Below, in pieces: positions 12,241-24,392 of a DNA stretch of 64,000 bases. Location of the stretch: NCBI GenBank assembly GCA_039707465.1, contig CM077646.1, positions 77,772,715-77,836,714 of the forward strand. Reading direction: 5' to 3'. The stretch comes from Rhabdophis nuchalis. Taxonomy: Eukaryota; Chordata; Lepidosauria; Squamata; Natricidae. Position numbers and translations under genes: made by a program. Each line of letters starts with the position of its first letter. Position 1 is the first letter of the stretch. The notes under the pieces are model-generated. The model did no database searches, was not told the DNA's origin, and was given only the letters and a program-made list of their open reading frames with translations.

Positions 12241-13027
12241 TCATGGTTTGATACAACCCAAGTTGCGGGCCCTTTCCACGGGGGTCAGTGATTCGCCCCC
12301 GATGACCAGCGATGGAATCAGCTGGCCATGCCGGGGCGCCGGAAGCCACAGCCACTCGGTCTTGGACGGGTTGAGCCAAAGTTTATTGCTTCCCATCCAG
12401 ACCTGCATGGCTTCCAGGCACTGGGACATCACCTCGACGGCATCGTTGGGGTGGTTGGGGTTGATATGTACAGCTGAGTGTCATCAGCGTACTGATGGTA
12501 CTCTACCCCACAACCACGGATGATCTCACCCAGCGGCTTCATATAGATGTTAAACAGGAGGGATGAGAGGACCGACCCCTGAGGCACCCCACAAGTGAGT
12601 AGTCTCGAGGTCGACCTCTGCCCTCCTGTTAGTACAAATTGCGACCGATTGGAGAGGTAGGAGGAGAACCACTGTAAAACGGTGCCTCTCACCCCCAACC
12701 CCTCCAGTCGGTGCAATAGGATATCATGGTCGATGGTATCGAAAGCCGCTGAGAGATCTAACAGGACCAGGATAGAGGAAGAACCCCTATCTCTGGCCCT
12801 CCAGAGATCATCCACCAATGCAACCAATGCCGTCTCGGTGCTGTGCCCAGGCCGGAAGCCAGACTGGTGCGGGTCTAGATAAGCAGTTTCCTCCAGGTGC
12901 CGAGAGAACTGCTGTGCCACCACACTCTCTACAACCTTCGCCAAAAAGTGAAGGTTGGAGACCGGACGGTAGTTAGTTAACAATGCTGGATCCAGGGAAG
13001 GCTTCTTGAGGAGGGGTCTCACCATTG
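12241..13027 (-). pseudogene. L2/CR1-like LINE reverse transcriptase fragment
   Basis: The minus-strand frame at 13025-12429 encodes 198 residues of a non-LTR reverse transcriptase. Motifs in order: [43 protein letters not shown] (motif A, catalytic Asp present), [17 protein letters not shown] (motif B) and [13 protein letters not shown] (motif C). A frameshift near 12430 leads into the 12432-12241 frame with [18 protein letters not shown]. Both the endonuclease end and the 3' tail are missing, so this is an internal fragment. It is closely related to the 45.6-kb copy and useful as a comparator for its motif A. Confidence 0.85.
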
Positions 13028-13029
13028 CC

Positions 13030-15755
13030 TCTATTCTTCTGCCCTATTCTTTTCAATTCCTTCCTGAATCATCCTTAATCAGAATTTGACAAATCATGGT
13101 ATTTTGTTTCCAATCATCTTGCAGACATTACAAACGTTTAATTCAAAAACTCTGAATTGTACCTGGCTGACTGCTCCTTGTTAAGTCTCCTTTGAGTTGA
13201 GCTTGGCACATATAATGATTCTTGACAAAGGTATGGAAATGATTCGCTACTGCATTGTGGCTTGTTTGCATAAAAGATGAAATGGGAGGAACGAATGAAT
13301 TTTATAGGTTTGTTAAGATTATAAGAAACTCAGCACACTTTTTTAAAATTTCCTTCCCCCTCAAATGAGTGGGAAATTGTGCCTGTGGCATTTCATGATT
13401 TGCTGCTCAATTTTGTTCAATCATGATAGCTATAAAGAAACTTCAGGTTTAAATAGGATGTGATAGATCACTTTCATGCCAGAAAGCTATTAGCTTTATA
13501 TCTTACTAGAAAAAAAGGCAAGATCATGATCATAATGATGTCCATCATACTCCTTGCCACAACAGGAAACAGATTGTGGATGTATCCTGTGGTGTTTTCT
13601 GATATGTCACAGAATTCAACATGGTCATTTATGGTTTGAGATCAACCTTGTCTTCTTCAAAGCTGAAGCATTTCTAATAGACGGATCTGGACAGATCCAT
13701 TGAAGGGAATCCTATTGTGTCTCTGCTACAGAATCTTAGAAATCATACCCCTTAACCCTTGGCCAATATGTTATTTGTAAATCAATAGTTTGACTATAAC
13801 TCCAGTAGAGATAGTTGATAATTTACTCTGTGGGGACTGACCTAATTTCCTACGGTTCAAAGAACGGAACAAGGAAAACAATATTTCCTTTAACACTTTC
13901 TTAAGTAGATTTGAGGGAAATATTCAAATCTGCTTTAATCCCAAGACATCTTTTATTCCCATGTACGTAGCAAAAGCCAGCATGTTCTATAAGTCAATCA
14001 TTTTCATTTTTATCAACAACCAACTGTGTTTAAATTAGTATAATCACAGAACATAAGAACCACAGATTTAAGTATAGGCATCCCCACTGCTAAGTACAGA
14101 ATACACATCATTTATATTCAGGCCAATCCAATCCCTAGTATATAAAGCACTTATGTCATTTTTATATCTAACTACACAGACAGGCTTTGATCATGGACTT
14201 ATACTGTACAGGGATTGCTTTCATTGCAAAAATAGAAAATGTTCTCGAACGATGTTATATCTGCCTGACCTCCTTTTTGGATTGCTCAACATGTCAAGAT
14301 TTCACTACTGTATTGTAAGTCTGTTCACTAGTCAGGCAGTAAATCTAGCAATACAAAATATTCTTGTACACAAAGAATAGAGTATGATGCTCTTTTTGAT
14401 TTACCCAAGGCAGATGTTATGTGCAAAATATTCTGTTATGCTGCCACCCTGTGGTTATGTGGCCAATGGATGTGTGGAAATTATGGATGATAGATTCATT
14501 AGGTGTATAAAACACTTAAAATAAACGAATGAGGACACTGCAGCCAACACATTGGTTGCTCATATTAAGATTTGGAATTCAACACAGCTCTGTTCGTGGG
14601 GATTCATGGTCTAGCGATGTCTTAATACTGCAGTAACAGCCAGACCCACCAATGGAAAATTTCCCCTATTAAAGTCAAGATTAGCATGGTTTTTAATCAC
14701 TGAAGAAGTGGTGTATCATACTCTATAACTCTGCTCAATAAACATAAGTTAACCTTCCTGTCCTCAAGCTTTGAGAATTCCCTAGGCCCAATTCTGTTTT
14801 TAAAAACAGCATTCCTGGACTTTTCCATGACTAGGGATCAGCCAGTCACAAGTAGCGCAAATAAGCGAGCGGGCTTTCGTGTTCTCCAAACTTTAGCTGT
14901 GTCCCAGTTCTCATGCATCACTTATTATTCATTCAGGTTTTCATTTTATAAACCAATAAATATTTGGAATAAGTGCTTCACCTTATTGCCTCCAAAGTTT
15001 CTCAGTGGTTCAAGATATCTGTCCCTCTGTAAATGCCAGCTAAACTGACAATCTTCCCTTTCCTTGTGCAAAGTGGAGAAGTGTGGCAAATGTTACTTTT
15101 CTGGGCAATTGACTATTCAAAGGCCATTCCATCAACCCAGACATCAAATGTCAGAAGCTGTACTATATCATGCAATAAAAAATTAATTACTGCAACTAAC
15201 ATGCAAACAGCACCAGCAGCATGTTAAAAACTTCATCGATGGCAAACTGGTGATTGATGTGCAACTCGGTCATCAGGCAAGCAAGAGGTACTTATGCAAC
15301 ATCTGATGCAGGCAAAAAAAAATTGCAGCATTTGCTTGATGTTCCTGCATAATATTACTTGGCCCCAGTCCCATCTACCCTATGTTTATTAAGTTTGAAT
15401 GGGAGCTCTGTTTGCAGACTCTGTTTAGAATTTACCATAGAATTCATGGCTCCTGGGCTTTCCATTTGGATATTGTTAGGCAGACCTTCTTTCTACCTGA
15501 CCACTAATCTCTCACTTTTGTAAAATAGGCAGGAAAATGTTAAAAAAAATGTTCAGAGAGAATAACTTGCTATTGTCAAAGCTTGTGTAGCTCCAAGTCA
15601 ATCAATGATTTATGCCCTTCTGGAATATCTGATTCTTCTTTCTTCAGTTTACTAGCTATGTTGGGTTTGACAAAAGCAACAGTTATTGTCTTTAAATCAT
15701 CATTAATGCTGGTCTGAGGAGTAAATGTTGCTCTTGTCAAACCGCACATACCATG
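13030..15755. other. Long gene-free stretch
   Basis: About 2.7 kb of AT-rich DNA with only short incidental frames. I find no exon, repeat or RNA gene that I can defend. Upstream of SELENOK in mammals lies CACNA2D3, but I could place none of its exons here. Confidence 0.4.
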
Positions 15756-15814
15756 ATAGATAATGATAGATAGAGATAGAAGGAGGGAGGGAGGGAGGGA
15801 GGGAGGGAGGGAGG
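15756..15814. repeat. (GATA)n-(GGGA)n microsatellite
   Basis: Short GATAGATAGA run followed by ten or so GGGA units. A hAT copy is inserted directly into its right edge. Confidence 0.85.
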
Positions 15815-16060
15815 CAGGGGTGGGTTCCGGATTCTGTTACTGCTGGTTCACTCAGGAATGTTCTTTGTACCTGTGCGCACTTCACATGTTCATGAGCTTG
15901 ATGTGCAGTATATGCACATGCACAGTAGTAAAAAAAATGCTTCTGCGCATGCGCAAAAGCAAAAAACAAGATGGCTGATAGAACTGGTTTCAGGGGCATG
16001 GCCGGCCGAGTTACTACCTACTTAGCTGAACTGAGCCAAACCGGCAGGAACCCATGTCTG
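15815..16060. mobile_element. hAT MITE, CAGTGGTGGG family
   Basis: Begins CAGGGGTGGGTTCCGG and ends GGAACCCATGTCTG. The flanks GAGGGAGG and GTAGGAGG match at 6 of 8 bases, consistent with insertion into the GGGA repeat, which continues on the other side. Confidence 0.7.
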
Positions 16061-16061
16061 G

Positions 16062-16130
16062 TAGGAGGGAGTGGGGGAGAGATGGGAGGAGAGGGAGAGA
16101 GAGAGGAAGGGAGGAAGAGAGAGAGAGATT
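16062..16130. repeat. GA-rich microsatellite
   Basis: GGGA/GAGA repeats, the right-hand continuation of the array at 15756-15814 after the hAT insertion. Confidence 0.8.
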
Positions 16131-16139
16131 AAGCCAGAG

Positions 16140-17136
16140 TCTCTTTAAAATATTTCCTTACCACATCTCTCACATGTCGACTTCTCATTCCAACCATATT
16201 TTCGTCACATTTTCTTCCCAGTTTCTCACAATTTTGCTCAATCAAGCAAAATGCTCTATTTCTGAAGTTCTGGGTCTAGCTATCAAAACAGGAAATTATC
16301 CGGATTTCAATCCAACATCTTAAATGTCCCTCTGGTTAAATGGCAATGCACTGATCAGTTTTAACTGCTTCTGCATAAAAGGGATTATGAGAGAGTTTCT
16401 TGGGATTCAAGAAGAAATTTTTATCAACTCCAGTTTCTCAGCAAGTGATCAGCATATGCTTTAGAAATTCTATTGTATCACTTCAATAGGGATTTGTCAT
16501 GTATTAGTGGAGGACTGATAAAGTTATGGGAAAAGTTTTATTACAAAATGTGTGTGTGTGTGAGTGTGTGTGTGTATGAAGTTTTCTTTTTAAAAGACAG
16601 AAGAAGAACTAATTTATTTCCTTCTTCTTTTTCAGAGTGCTAAGGCAGTTACTCAAATGTATACTGTTCCTATAAAGATATGCAGTAACCGTAAGATATC
16701 CCAGATCAGTAGTAAAATACTATACAGAAATGAAACACTAATAACTGATAATTCAAAAACATATATTAAAAAATAATGAAATATGGAGTGGCAAGCATGA
16801 AAGTTTCTTTTTTCAGTTCGGCTAAATAATTGTCATTAGATTCTTTCAAGATGTTCCAACTTCAGATTTCATATGTGTTGCATAAATCATAGTAAAAATT
16901 GAAAATTCATCCAAGAAGAGCACAATTAAAGTAGAATTTAAAATATAAAAACAATAAAACTAATAAGTAATCAAATATTGACAAAGGTGATAAATGAACC
17001 CAGTAAATGGATCAAAAGAAAATTATAAGACCCATGGAATGAGAGGTTTTAAAAAGGAAATAAATAGAATATTAAACATACATAAAATGCTAAAACAGAG
17101 GGGAAATGAATAACAAAATCCTGGGAATACACACAT
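16140..17136. other. No supportable gene; short (GT)n at 16549-16576
   Basis: AT-rich DNA. Apart from a short GT microsatellite I see nothing in it. Confidence 0.4.
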
Positions 17137-17638
17137 ATGCACATCAGTGGCGTAGCGTGGGTTGTCAGCACCCGGGGCAAGGCAAGTAATTTGCGCCCCC
17201 TAACCCGTGGATTTTAGCACTCGAGTCTCTTCCACTAGATTAGTTAAAGAAACCCTTACCCTCTAAGCACATGTATTGTTTGTTATGAAAATACTGATGT
17301 AATTAAAGTAAAATGCATCTAAATACAAGTTTATTTTCAAACACTTTATTGAGTGCGAACATGCATTACACATTCTCCACATTTTCAGCAGGTCTATGAA
17401 TACAAATCTACAAATGTACTAACCTAGCATGGGCCATGCTATTATATGTCGTCTCACAACCATCATATCAAGATGATATCAATATCAAGAACAAAAACTA
17501 AACATCAAAATGAAACCATACCCTGGAGATGATCCAAGACTGGGCTAGATGGAGCCAACTTCCTCAATCCTGTACCTCTAATTGTAATTCTTTAATAGAA
17601 GTGCAAGATATCAATCTGTATATAATATACAGATTAAT

Positions 17639-18127
17639 TTAAATTCGCCTGCTTTTAATTAGCGCAAATTTTTCAACAACGGAATTGAAATCTACATTAA
17701 AGTCTCTCTCAATGGACAGTATTGCTAGATTACTCAGTCTTTCTTGGCTCATTGTAGATCTCTGATATGTTTTAATTAGTTTAAGTTTTGAGAAACTTCT
17801 TTCACAACTCGCTGTAGAAACAGCGATAGTAAGAAAGATTCTTAATGTGACAACAAAGTTAGTTAAACTTTCTTGCAGCTTCCACTTATACACCCAGTGA
17901 AGCAAATCTAAAGCTGACCAGTTTGCAACCTGCTCATCAGGATTGACCTCCTTATACAAGATAATGTGGTGCCGAAGTCGAGTTATTTCGGTGAGCATAG
18001 ATGCAGCATTCAATTCCGTGTACTGAGCACACGTGTGCTGAATTTGTTTCTTAATAAAATCATCTTTTTTAGTATCCAACAATGTTTGGATTTGCAAAAA
18101 AGCAAATCGCTGGTGCAGCGTATTCAT
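17639..18127 (-). pseudogene. hAT transposase (ZMYM1-like) C-terminal part
   Basis: A 162-residue open frame carrying the hAT dimerisation region: a tryptophan and leucine block (LDLLHWVYKWKLQ), then IFLTIAVSTASCERSFSKLK and IKTYQRSTMSQERLSNLAIL. This ERSFSKLKLIK...SMSQERLSGLA pattern is the usual C-terminus of hAT transposases related to zinc finger MYM-type protein 1. The frame starts only because an L1 is inserted immediately upstream at 18138. Before that insertion the protein would have continued into the segment near 22326-22500. It lies inside the 17145-24384 element, 0.5 kb from its terminus, as expected for a transposase 3' end. It is broken by insertion and probably inactive. Confidence 0.85.
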
Positions 18128-18137
18128 CTGCGTAGTA

Positions 18138-21100
18138 CGTTTTTTTTTTTTATTGAAATTTTTATAATATTTTACAATATTTCACCCAGTGCTGTACAAA
18201 ACAAAAGGAAGAGTTGGTTTCAAGTGTCTTCTGTTATCTTTAAGATCTCCAAAATCCACGTTCTCTAGGTACAGGCGTCAAGGCATCCAAAGTTCCAAGT
18301 GCATAGTCCACAAATGGCTTCCAAGTCTTCCAAAAAATATCTTTTTTATAAACCCCCTCTCTGAATTTAATATCACACGTCATTTTATCATTTAAGGCTA
18401 ATTTCCACATTTCACAGAACCATTCTTCTATTTTAATATTTACCTCTATTTTCCAATATCTTGCTATTACAATCCTACCCATTATAATCATAATTCTAAT
18501 CAATTCTCTCTCATGTTTTGTTAACTCAGGTTCATTAATTATCAATAACAATATATTTTCTGATCTCAATATTATTATTCTTTTCATCATTTCACCCATC
18601 ATTTTTTCTAATTGCTGCCAAAACTTTTTAATTTTCACACATTTATACCACATATGTTCATAAGTTCCCACTTCCATATTACATCTCCAACATTTATCGC
18701 TCATTTTTTTATCTATCAATGATAATCTTAATGGGGTCCAGTACCATTTCCAAACAACCTTAAAATTATGCTCTTTAATCCTTATAGACAAAGTCCTCAT
18801 GATTCGACTCTTCCAGTTCTCATTCCAATCCAAATCCAATATTTTAATCTTAAGGTCTTCCTCCCAGTTCCTTTTCATTACCATTTGTGGATTTCCATCA
18901 AAATTTATAATCTTATATATCTTACTAACGAGTCCTTTTAACCCAATTTCATCTTTAATAATTTGAGATACTAAACTTTCAAATTTAGTTTTATTTCTAT
19001 CTATTTTACATATTCCCTTTACTTTCATAGTCCATTTACTTTCATAGTCCATAGTATTTTTTCGAACCAATTCAACTCCAATCTTTGGATTACTTTTTTT
19101 TTCCTACTCTCAATTCCTAGAGCTCTTAACCAATTTACTATATTTCCTATATTTTCATCCTCAATTACTTTATCCCGACTTATATTAGTTTTAATCGGCC
19201 AACCTTCAGTTGTCTTCCCCAGGAAAGCTATATCCGGGATCAATTTTTTAACAAATTTATTCCAAATTTTGCTCAGCCCCTTTAACCAATAACTATTAAT
19301 TGCCTTTGTTTTTGCTCTATCTAGAAACCATATAGACCCAAATCTCTTAATATCTTTTAGCTCCAGATCGCCCCAATGACCATCTCCACCTTTAAGTATT
19401 TTTATCACGGTTCGAATATTATACGCCCGATAATAATTAAGTAGATTGGGAATTCCCAATCCACCCTCTTTTTGATTTTGATACCACATTTTCTTCATTA
19501 TTCTTGGTTTTTTCCCACCATTACAAAATTTATCCAATTTCTTCTGATATTCTTCTATATCTTTCTCTATCAAATTTAGTGGTAGCATCTCAAACAAAAA
19601 ATTGAACTTTGGTAACAACATCATTTTACACATTGCAATTCTACCAAACCAAGACAGCTTTATCTCTTTATACTTATCTATCTTTCTCTCTACTTCCTTC
19701 AACATCACCTCATAATTAATTTTTTTCAATTCTCTAACTTTAAGTGAAAGTGTTATCCCCAAATATTTCAATGTATTCTTAACTCTTATCCCAAATTGTT
19801 CTTGCATATTTTCCCACTCCTTACCATCTTTATTCATTAGTAGTTCAGATTTTGACCAATTTACCTTTAATCCTGTCATTTCTTCAAATTCTATCAAATG
19901 TTTATTTATCCTCTTTAAATCTTTCTCTATATCTTTCAAAATAATCAAGGTATCGTCCGCATACAAATTTATCTTATATCCCTTGTACCCTTCCAATCCT
20001 TCATCTTCTTCTATCAATTTAATCAAAACCTCCATAACTAACAAGAATAATGTTGGGGACAAGGGACATCCCTGTCTCGTACCTGCTTCCAATTTAATCT
20101 CTCCCGTCATTGTTCCATTCACCTTTACTTTTGCACTACTTTTTTGATACAATTTTGAAATAACATGTATAAATTTATTACCAAAGCCTAATGCCTCAAT
20201 AATTACCTTAATAGTTTTCCATTGTACAGAATCAAAGGCTTTGAAAATATCTAACGATATTATACCTATTTCATCACCATTATTTTCAGCAACGTCTATA
20301 ATGTTCAATACTCTTCTAATTATATCACTCATATATCTACCTTTAACAAAACCTACTTGATTATAACTTATATATTTATCTATAAAACTATTTAATCTAT
20401 TACTTATAATAGCTGTAAATATTTTTGCATCCTGGTTGATTAAAGAAATGGGTCGGTAGGACTCGATCCTCTCAAGATCTTTATCAGGTTTAGGAATTAT
20501 AGATATTACTGTCTTATTCCATGACATCGGGACTTCTCCACCATGTAAAATTCCATTAAATAATTTTTGCAGTCTTGGTATTATTAGTTCTTTAAATTCT
20601 TTATAGAATTCAGCAGGTAATCCATCTTCTCCTGGGGTCTTCCCTAGTTTTAACTCTTGTATTATTTCGTTGATCTCCTCCTGTGTTATATCTTTTTCCA
20701 TCAAATCTTTATATATTGGATCTATTTTTGTAGCATATTTTCCAAGATGATTCTTCAATTTTTCTAAATCGATTGGTTTCTTTAAATATAATTTTTGAAA
20801 AAAATTCCTAGCTATTTCACATTTCTCCAATCTCTTATAGCACCTTGTACCTTTTTCATCTATCAGAGAACCAATTTCTCTCTTTTGAGTTTTATTTTTC
20901 GCCATCTTTGCCAATAACCTAGAATTTTTATTACTAAATTCAAAAAAATCCCTATTTAAATATCTTAAATTTTTTTTAACTAATTCAATATCTTCTTCTA
21001 TCAATTTAGTTTTTAATAAGTTCAATTCCTCCAAACATTTTTTATCTTTCGTAAGTGAGAATTGGTTCTCCAATATCTTAATTTGTCTTGTATCCTGTTC

Positions 21101-22317
21101 TATTTTAGTTTTATATTCCCTATATTTTCTACTTGACAATTTAATACTTTCTCCCCTAAATATTGCTTTCATCGTATCCCAAACAATTTCAAATTTGACC
21201 TCTCCATTATCATTCAATCCCCAACTTTCTTCCCATTTTTTGAATATCCATATTTTGTCTTCTTCCTTTTTATACAATTTTTCATCATATCTCCAACCTT
21301 TCTCCTTTTTCTCAAAGTTAAAATCTATTTCCATCGTAACTTCTGCATGGTCTGAATCCTTAAAAATTCCCACATCTACTTTATCTACGTTATTCAACAA
21401 ATCTTTAGAAACAAAAATATAATCAATTCTTGAATAAGTATTATATACCTTAGAACAAAAGGTATACACCCTTTCAGAACCTTTCAACTCCCTCCAAACA
21501 TCAACCACACTATTTCGAAGCATCCATTTGTTTAAAATTTCCCCTTTATTTGTTTGTCTAAAGCGGGTAGGATTATTACTATCAATTCTATCCCTAATTA
21601 AATTAAAATCCCCCGCCACAATTACTTTCCCTACACTTTCTATTTCCAAAATCTTAGTAATTTTATCAAGAAATCCCTTTTGTTTTTCATTCGGTAAATA
21701 TAAGTTAACCAATGTCACTTTTTGCTCATTAATATTCCCTATAATTATTAAATATCTTCCTTCTTCATCTCTAATTACTTTTTTTTTCTCAAAGTATACC
21801 CTATTTGATATCAATATCGCAACTCCTCTAGCTTTAGAGGTCCCAAAAGATTTTTCATAGATCTGCATACCTTTAATATTCATTCTATTAAAATCCTCCG
21901 ATTTTTGATGAGTTTCCTGCAAAAATAATATGTCAGGTGAGTCCCTTTTAATTTTAAGCTCCAATCTTTTCCTTTTTATATGATTGCCTGTACCCTTCAC
22001 GTTCCATGTCATTATTTTTATAAACCGCATTTAAGCAGTAACTTTTTTAATCCTGACCCCTCCTCTTCCTTTATGTGCACACCCAACACCAGACAAAAAA
22101 GACATACAAAAAACACAACAAAAACAAACTTAAGACACAACCACAACAAATAACAATTAATCTTCACCCCCCACATCCTCATTCGAGTTACGCCTCCATA
22201 TAAAGAGTGTGGGGGGGGGAACGTGCCCATGGTCGGGTCATTTCTTTCGGGTTATTCTTATTTTCCACTTTCAAAAAAAGAAGATAACACTGGCTTGTCC
22301 CCGCACTCAGCTTCCTG
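18138..22317 (-). mobile_element. 5'-truncated L1 LINE inserted in the hAT transposase
   Basis: On the minus strand the L1 ends in poly(A) (poly-T at 18140-18150). At its 5' side the host reads AATT then AAAAAACG. The same AAAAAACG follows the poly(A), giving a target duplication of at least 8 bp (22318-22325 and 18138-18145). AATT/AAAAAA is a typical L1 endonuclease site. The element holds a whole ORF2 with one frameshift and only about 290 bp upstream of it, so ORF1 is absent or almost so. Confidence 0.85.
18240..22030 (-). pseudogene. L1 ORF2 (endonuclease-reverse transcriptase), one frameshift
   Basis: Two overlapping minus-strand frames, 22030-19025 (1001 residues) and 19070-18240, together cover about 1263 codons, the usual L1 ORF2 length. 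The N-terminal apurinic endonuclease is complete to the eye (MTWNVKGTGN, LQETH, AGDFNLI, SDHAEV). The reverse transcriptase has PGEDGLPAEFYK, SYRPISLIN, the motif-A block SLDIFKAFDSV with its Asp, GTRQGCPLSPTLF and LYADDTLI. The C-terminal cysteine region is CWRCNMEVGTYEHMWYKC. The break is a tandem duplication of a 17-bp unit at 19018-19034/19035-19051, which shifts the frame. No other stop interrupts it, so the insertion is probably fairly recent. Confidence 0.9.
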
Positions 22318-22325
22318 CGTTTTTT

Positions 22326-22500
22326 AATTTCTGCCTGAAGCTGATCAATTGCTTCCAGTTGTTGTCTGCTTGTTTCCTGTATTAAGGTCAAGCCAGCATC
22401 GCAACTGTTCTCACCATCCATCTTCTTGCGTCTTCCAACTCTTCTCTCTGTAGGTATGCAATAGGTTTTGCATACCTGCAGAGCTTGAGAGGAATGGGGG
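22326..22500 (-). pseudogene. hAT transposase upstream segment, cut off by L1
   Basis: Minus-strand reading gives a stretch like CIPTERRVGRRKKMDGENSC followed by an EAIDQLQAEIKK helix that stops exactly at the L1 insertion point. Across the L1, the C-terminal piece resumes with NTLHQRFAFLQ. In related hAT transposases an alternating hydrophobic helix of this kind precedes the RFGFLL-like block, so the two pieces look like one protein split by the L1. The assignment rests on resemblance and position only. Confidence 0.5.
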
Positions 22501-22863
22501 TTCTTAGGACTGAGGAGGGAAGGGATCACCTGCCATGGTAAGTTGGACATTTTCATTCATGCTCTAAAGGGCTGTAGTATTATTTGTTGAATTAATTAAG
22601 ACTTGAATTCACAAATATCCCAATTACAACACAGTGTTTTTGCATGTTATTTTAAACCAAAGTACATATTTTTTAAAAAGGCAGTGGATTTGTCTTTCAA
22701 GACAAGGAAGGAAAAAACATTAATACTTTGCGGTTTGCTTGACAAAAAAGAGAAAAGACATCTGAATAGATGCAGAAACTTGTCCACAATTGAGTTGTTG
22801 GAGTGTAGATTTTAAAATGGCATTGGCCAGGCCATACCTGCATTTCATTTAATTTCCAAGAAA

Positions 22864-23156
22864 ATCGACTTCCTTCCTTCCTTCCTTCCTCTCTCTTTTT
22901 CTTTCTTTCTTTTTTCTTTCTCTATTTTTCTTCCTTCCTCTTTTTTTTCTCTCTCTCTCTTTCTTTCCCTATCTCTATTTTCCTTCCTTCCTTCCTTCCT
23001 TCCTTCCTTCCTTCCTTCCTCTCTTTCTCTATTTTCCTTCCTTCCATTCACTTCCTCTCTCTCTCTCTTTCTTTCTCTATCTATCTCTATTTTCCTTCTT
23101 TCCTTCCTTCCTTCCTTCCATTCATTCTCTCTCTCTCTCTCTCTTTCCTTCTCATA
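22864..23156. repeat. Polypyrimidine (CTTC)n tract inside the hAT
   Basis: Nearly 300 bases of almost pure C and T on the + strand, mostly CTTC and TCTC units. Low-complexity Lys/Glu/Arg frames on the other strand are artefacts of it. Confidence 0.9.
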
Positions 23157-23214
23157 CCTTAATGCAGGCCAATATAATGGATTCGTTCATAATTGAGTTA
23201 ACGAGAACTCTCGA

Positions 23215-24384
23215 AGTTTATGATAACCGCGTCTTTCCTCGTAAGGTTCATCGGAAGCACAGATTCCTTCGGCGCCCCGCCTCCTCCCAAAGAAACCAGT
23301 TGCTTTCCCCTCGGGTCGAGTGACAGTCGGCGGCGCTAGGAAAAACAACTCGCGGCGGGGCCTGCCCAGCTCCGGAGCTCAGCAGCCGGCCAGGGGCTTT
23401 CTCCAGAATCCCCGCGGCGGGGAAGGGAGGAGTGGAGCGAGCGCCTTAGAGCCAGCCCTCACACTTCAGCGGGTTGCGGGACGAGCGAGGCTTTGGCGGG
23501 CTCAGCACCGCCGGCCTCTCAAGCAAGGGGGCTGCCTGTTCTCTCGGGCCAAGAGAAACACGAGCCTCGCTCCAGTTCCCCCCAGGCGTCGGCAATCGAG
23601 AAACCGCCGCGGCGCGTTCGCAGGCGAACTGAGACGAGTCTCTAACCTTCGCAGCGCACCAGCCAACTCGGAGCGCGTCCGCTCTTTCCCTCCCTCGCGG
23701 CGCCCGAAGGAGGCCAGGGAGGGAGCGAGGGAGGGAGGGAGAGAACAGGGGGGCGCTCGGACCGTCTGATCCTACCTGGTTCGTTTCTCCCGAAGCCTTG
23801 AGAGTTCAAGCCTTCGCCGAACCAGCCTGACCGCGCTGCCACCCCAGAATCTAGCCACGCTTCAGGATTTCCCGGCGCTCAGGTTGTACCCAGAACTGCC
23901 CCCCCCACTTCCTCTCCTCCTCCCCCCGCGATCCGCTGGTCCGGTGCAAACGCCCCGCGGGCGCCCACCTCCTCTTCCCCCCCCCTCCCCGTGCCGCCTC
24001 CTCCTCCTCCTCCTCCTCTTTTCCCTCCCTCCTTCCCCCCACTCTCCCATAGCTTTGGCGTGCTCGCTGCGTCGGGAAGGAAAGGAAAGGCGCTCCTTGC
24101 AACAATTTGGATTTTTTTGCGTTTTGCTTTTCATTGTTCCCCCCCCCCCAAAAGCCAAAACTGTTGCAAAAGAAGCTCTGACAGCTCCGAGCCCAGCGCC
24201 ATCCGTCGAGCCGCGCCGGGGATCAAACGCGGGTTTTGAAGTGTTTAAATGTATTGTTCATGCCGCCCAAGAGATGCCATCTAGGGGGCTTTTTCGATTG
24301 GGCAGGGGGCTGCCCGAGCGCGCCCCCCCAGATGTTGCGCCCGGTGCGGCCGGCACCCCCTGCACCCCCCACGCTACGCCTCTG
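23215..24384 (-). promoter_or_regulatory. CpG-island-like GC-rich end of the hAT element
   Basis: A sharp change to GC-rich, CpG-dense sequence (for example CGCGGCGGGG, GGCGGCGC) against AT-rich surroundings. It lies inside the element, since the TIR and TSD are outside it. On the minus strand, the transposase direction, it would be upstream, so it may be the element's own promoter with a 5' leader; a GAACCAG/GTAGG donor-like site is at about 23775. It could also be host promoter DNA captured by the element. Confidence 0.6.
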
Positions 24385-24392
24385 ATGCACAT

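Larger units (their letters stand above)
17145..24384 (-). mobile_element. 7.24-kb hAT transposon with nested L1 and GC-rich end
   Basis: The left terminus CAGTGGCGTAGCGTGGG is mirrored at the right end (16 of 17 bases: CAGAGGCGTAGCGTGGG on the minus strand). The host site ATGCACAT is duplicated exactly at 17137-17144 and 24385-24392. Eight-base TSDs and CAG termini identify hAT. The transposase lies on the minus strand: the C-terminal part is at 17639-18127 and an upstream part near 22326-22500, separated by an L1. The right 1.2 kb, the element's 5' side, is very GC-rich. No N-terminal zinc finger or DDE-fold N-terminus is readable, so the copy is defective. Confidence 0.88.

Noticed and set aside
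22845..23051. Lys/Glu/Arg-rich minus-strand frame
   Set aside because: Translation of a CTTC repeat tract.
23215..24384. CpG island as the first exon of CACNA2D3, the neighbour in mammals
   Set aside because: No matching signal-peptide exon is readable on the minus strand, and the island lies inside a transposon's TSDs.
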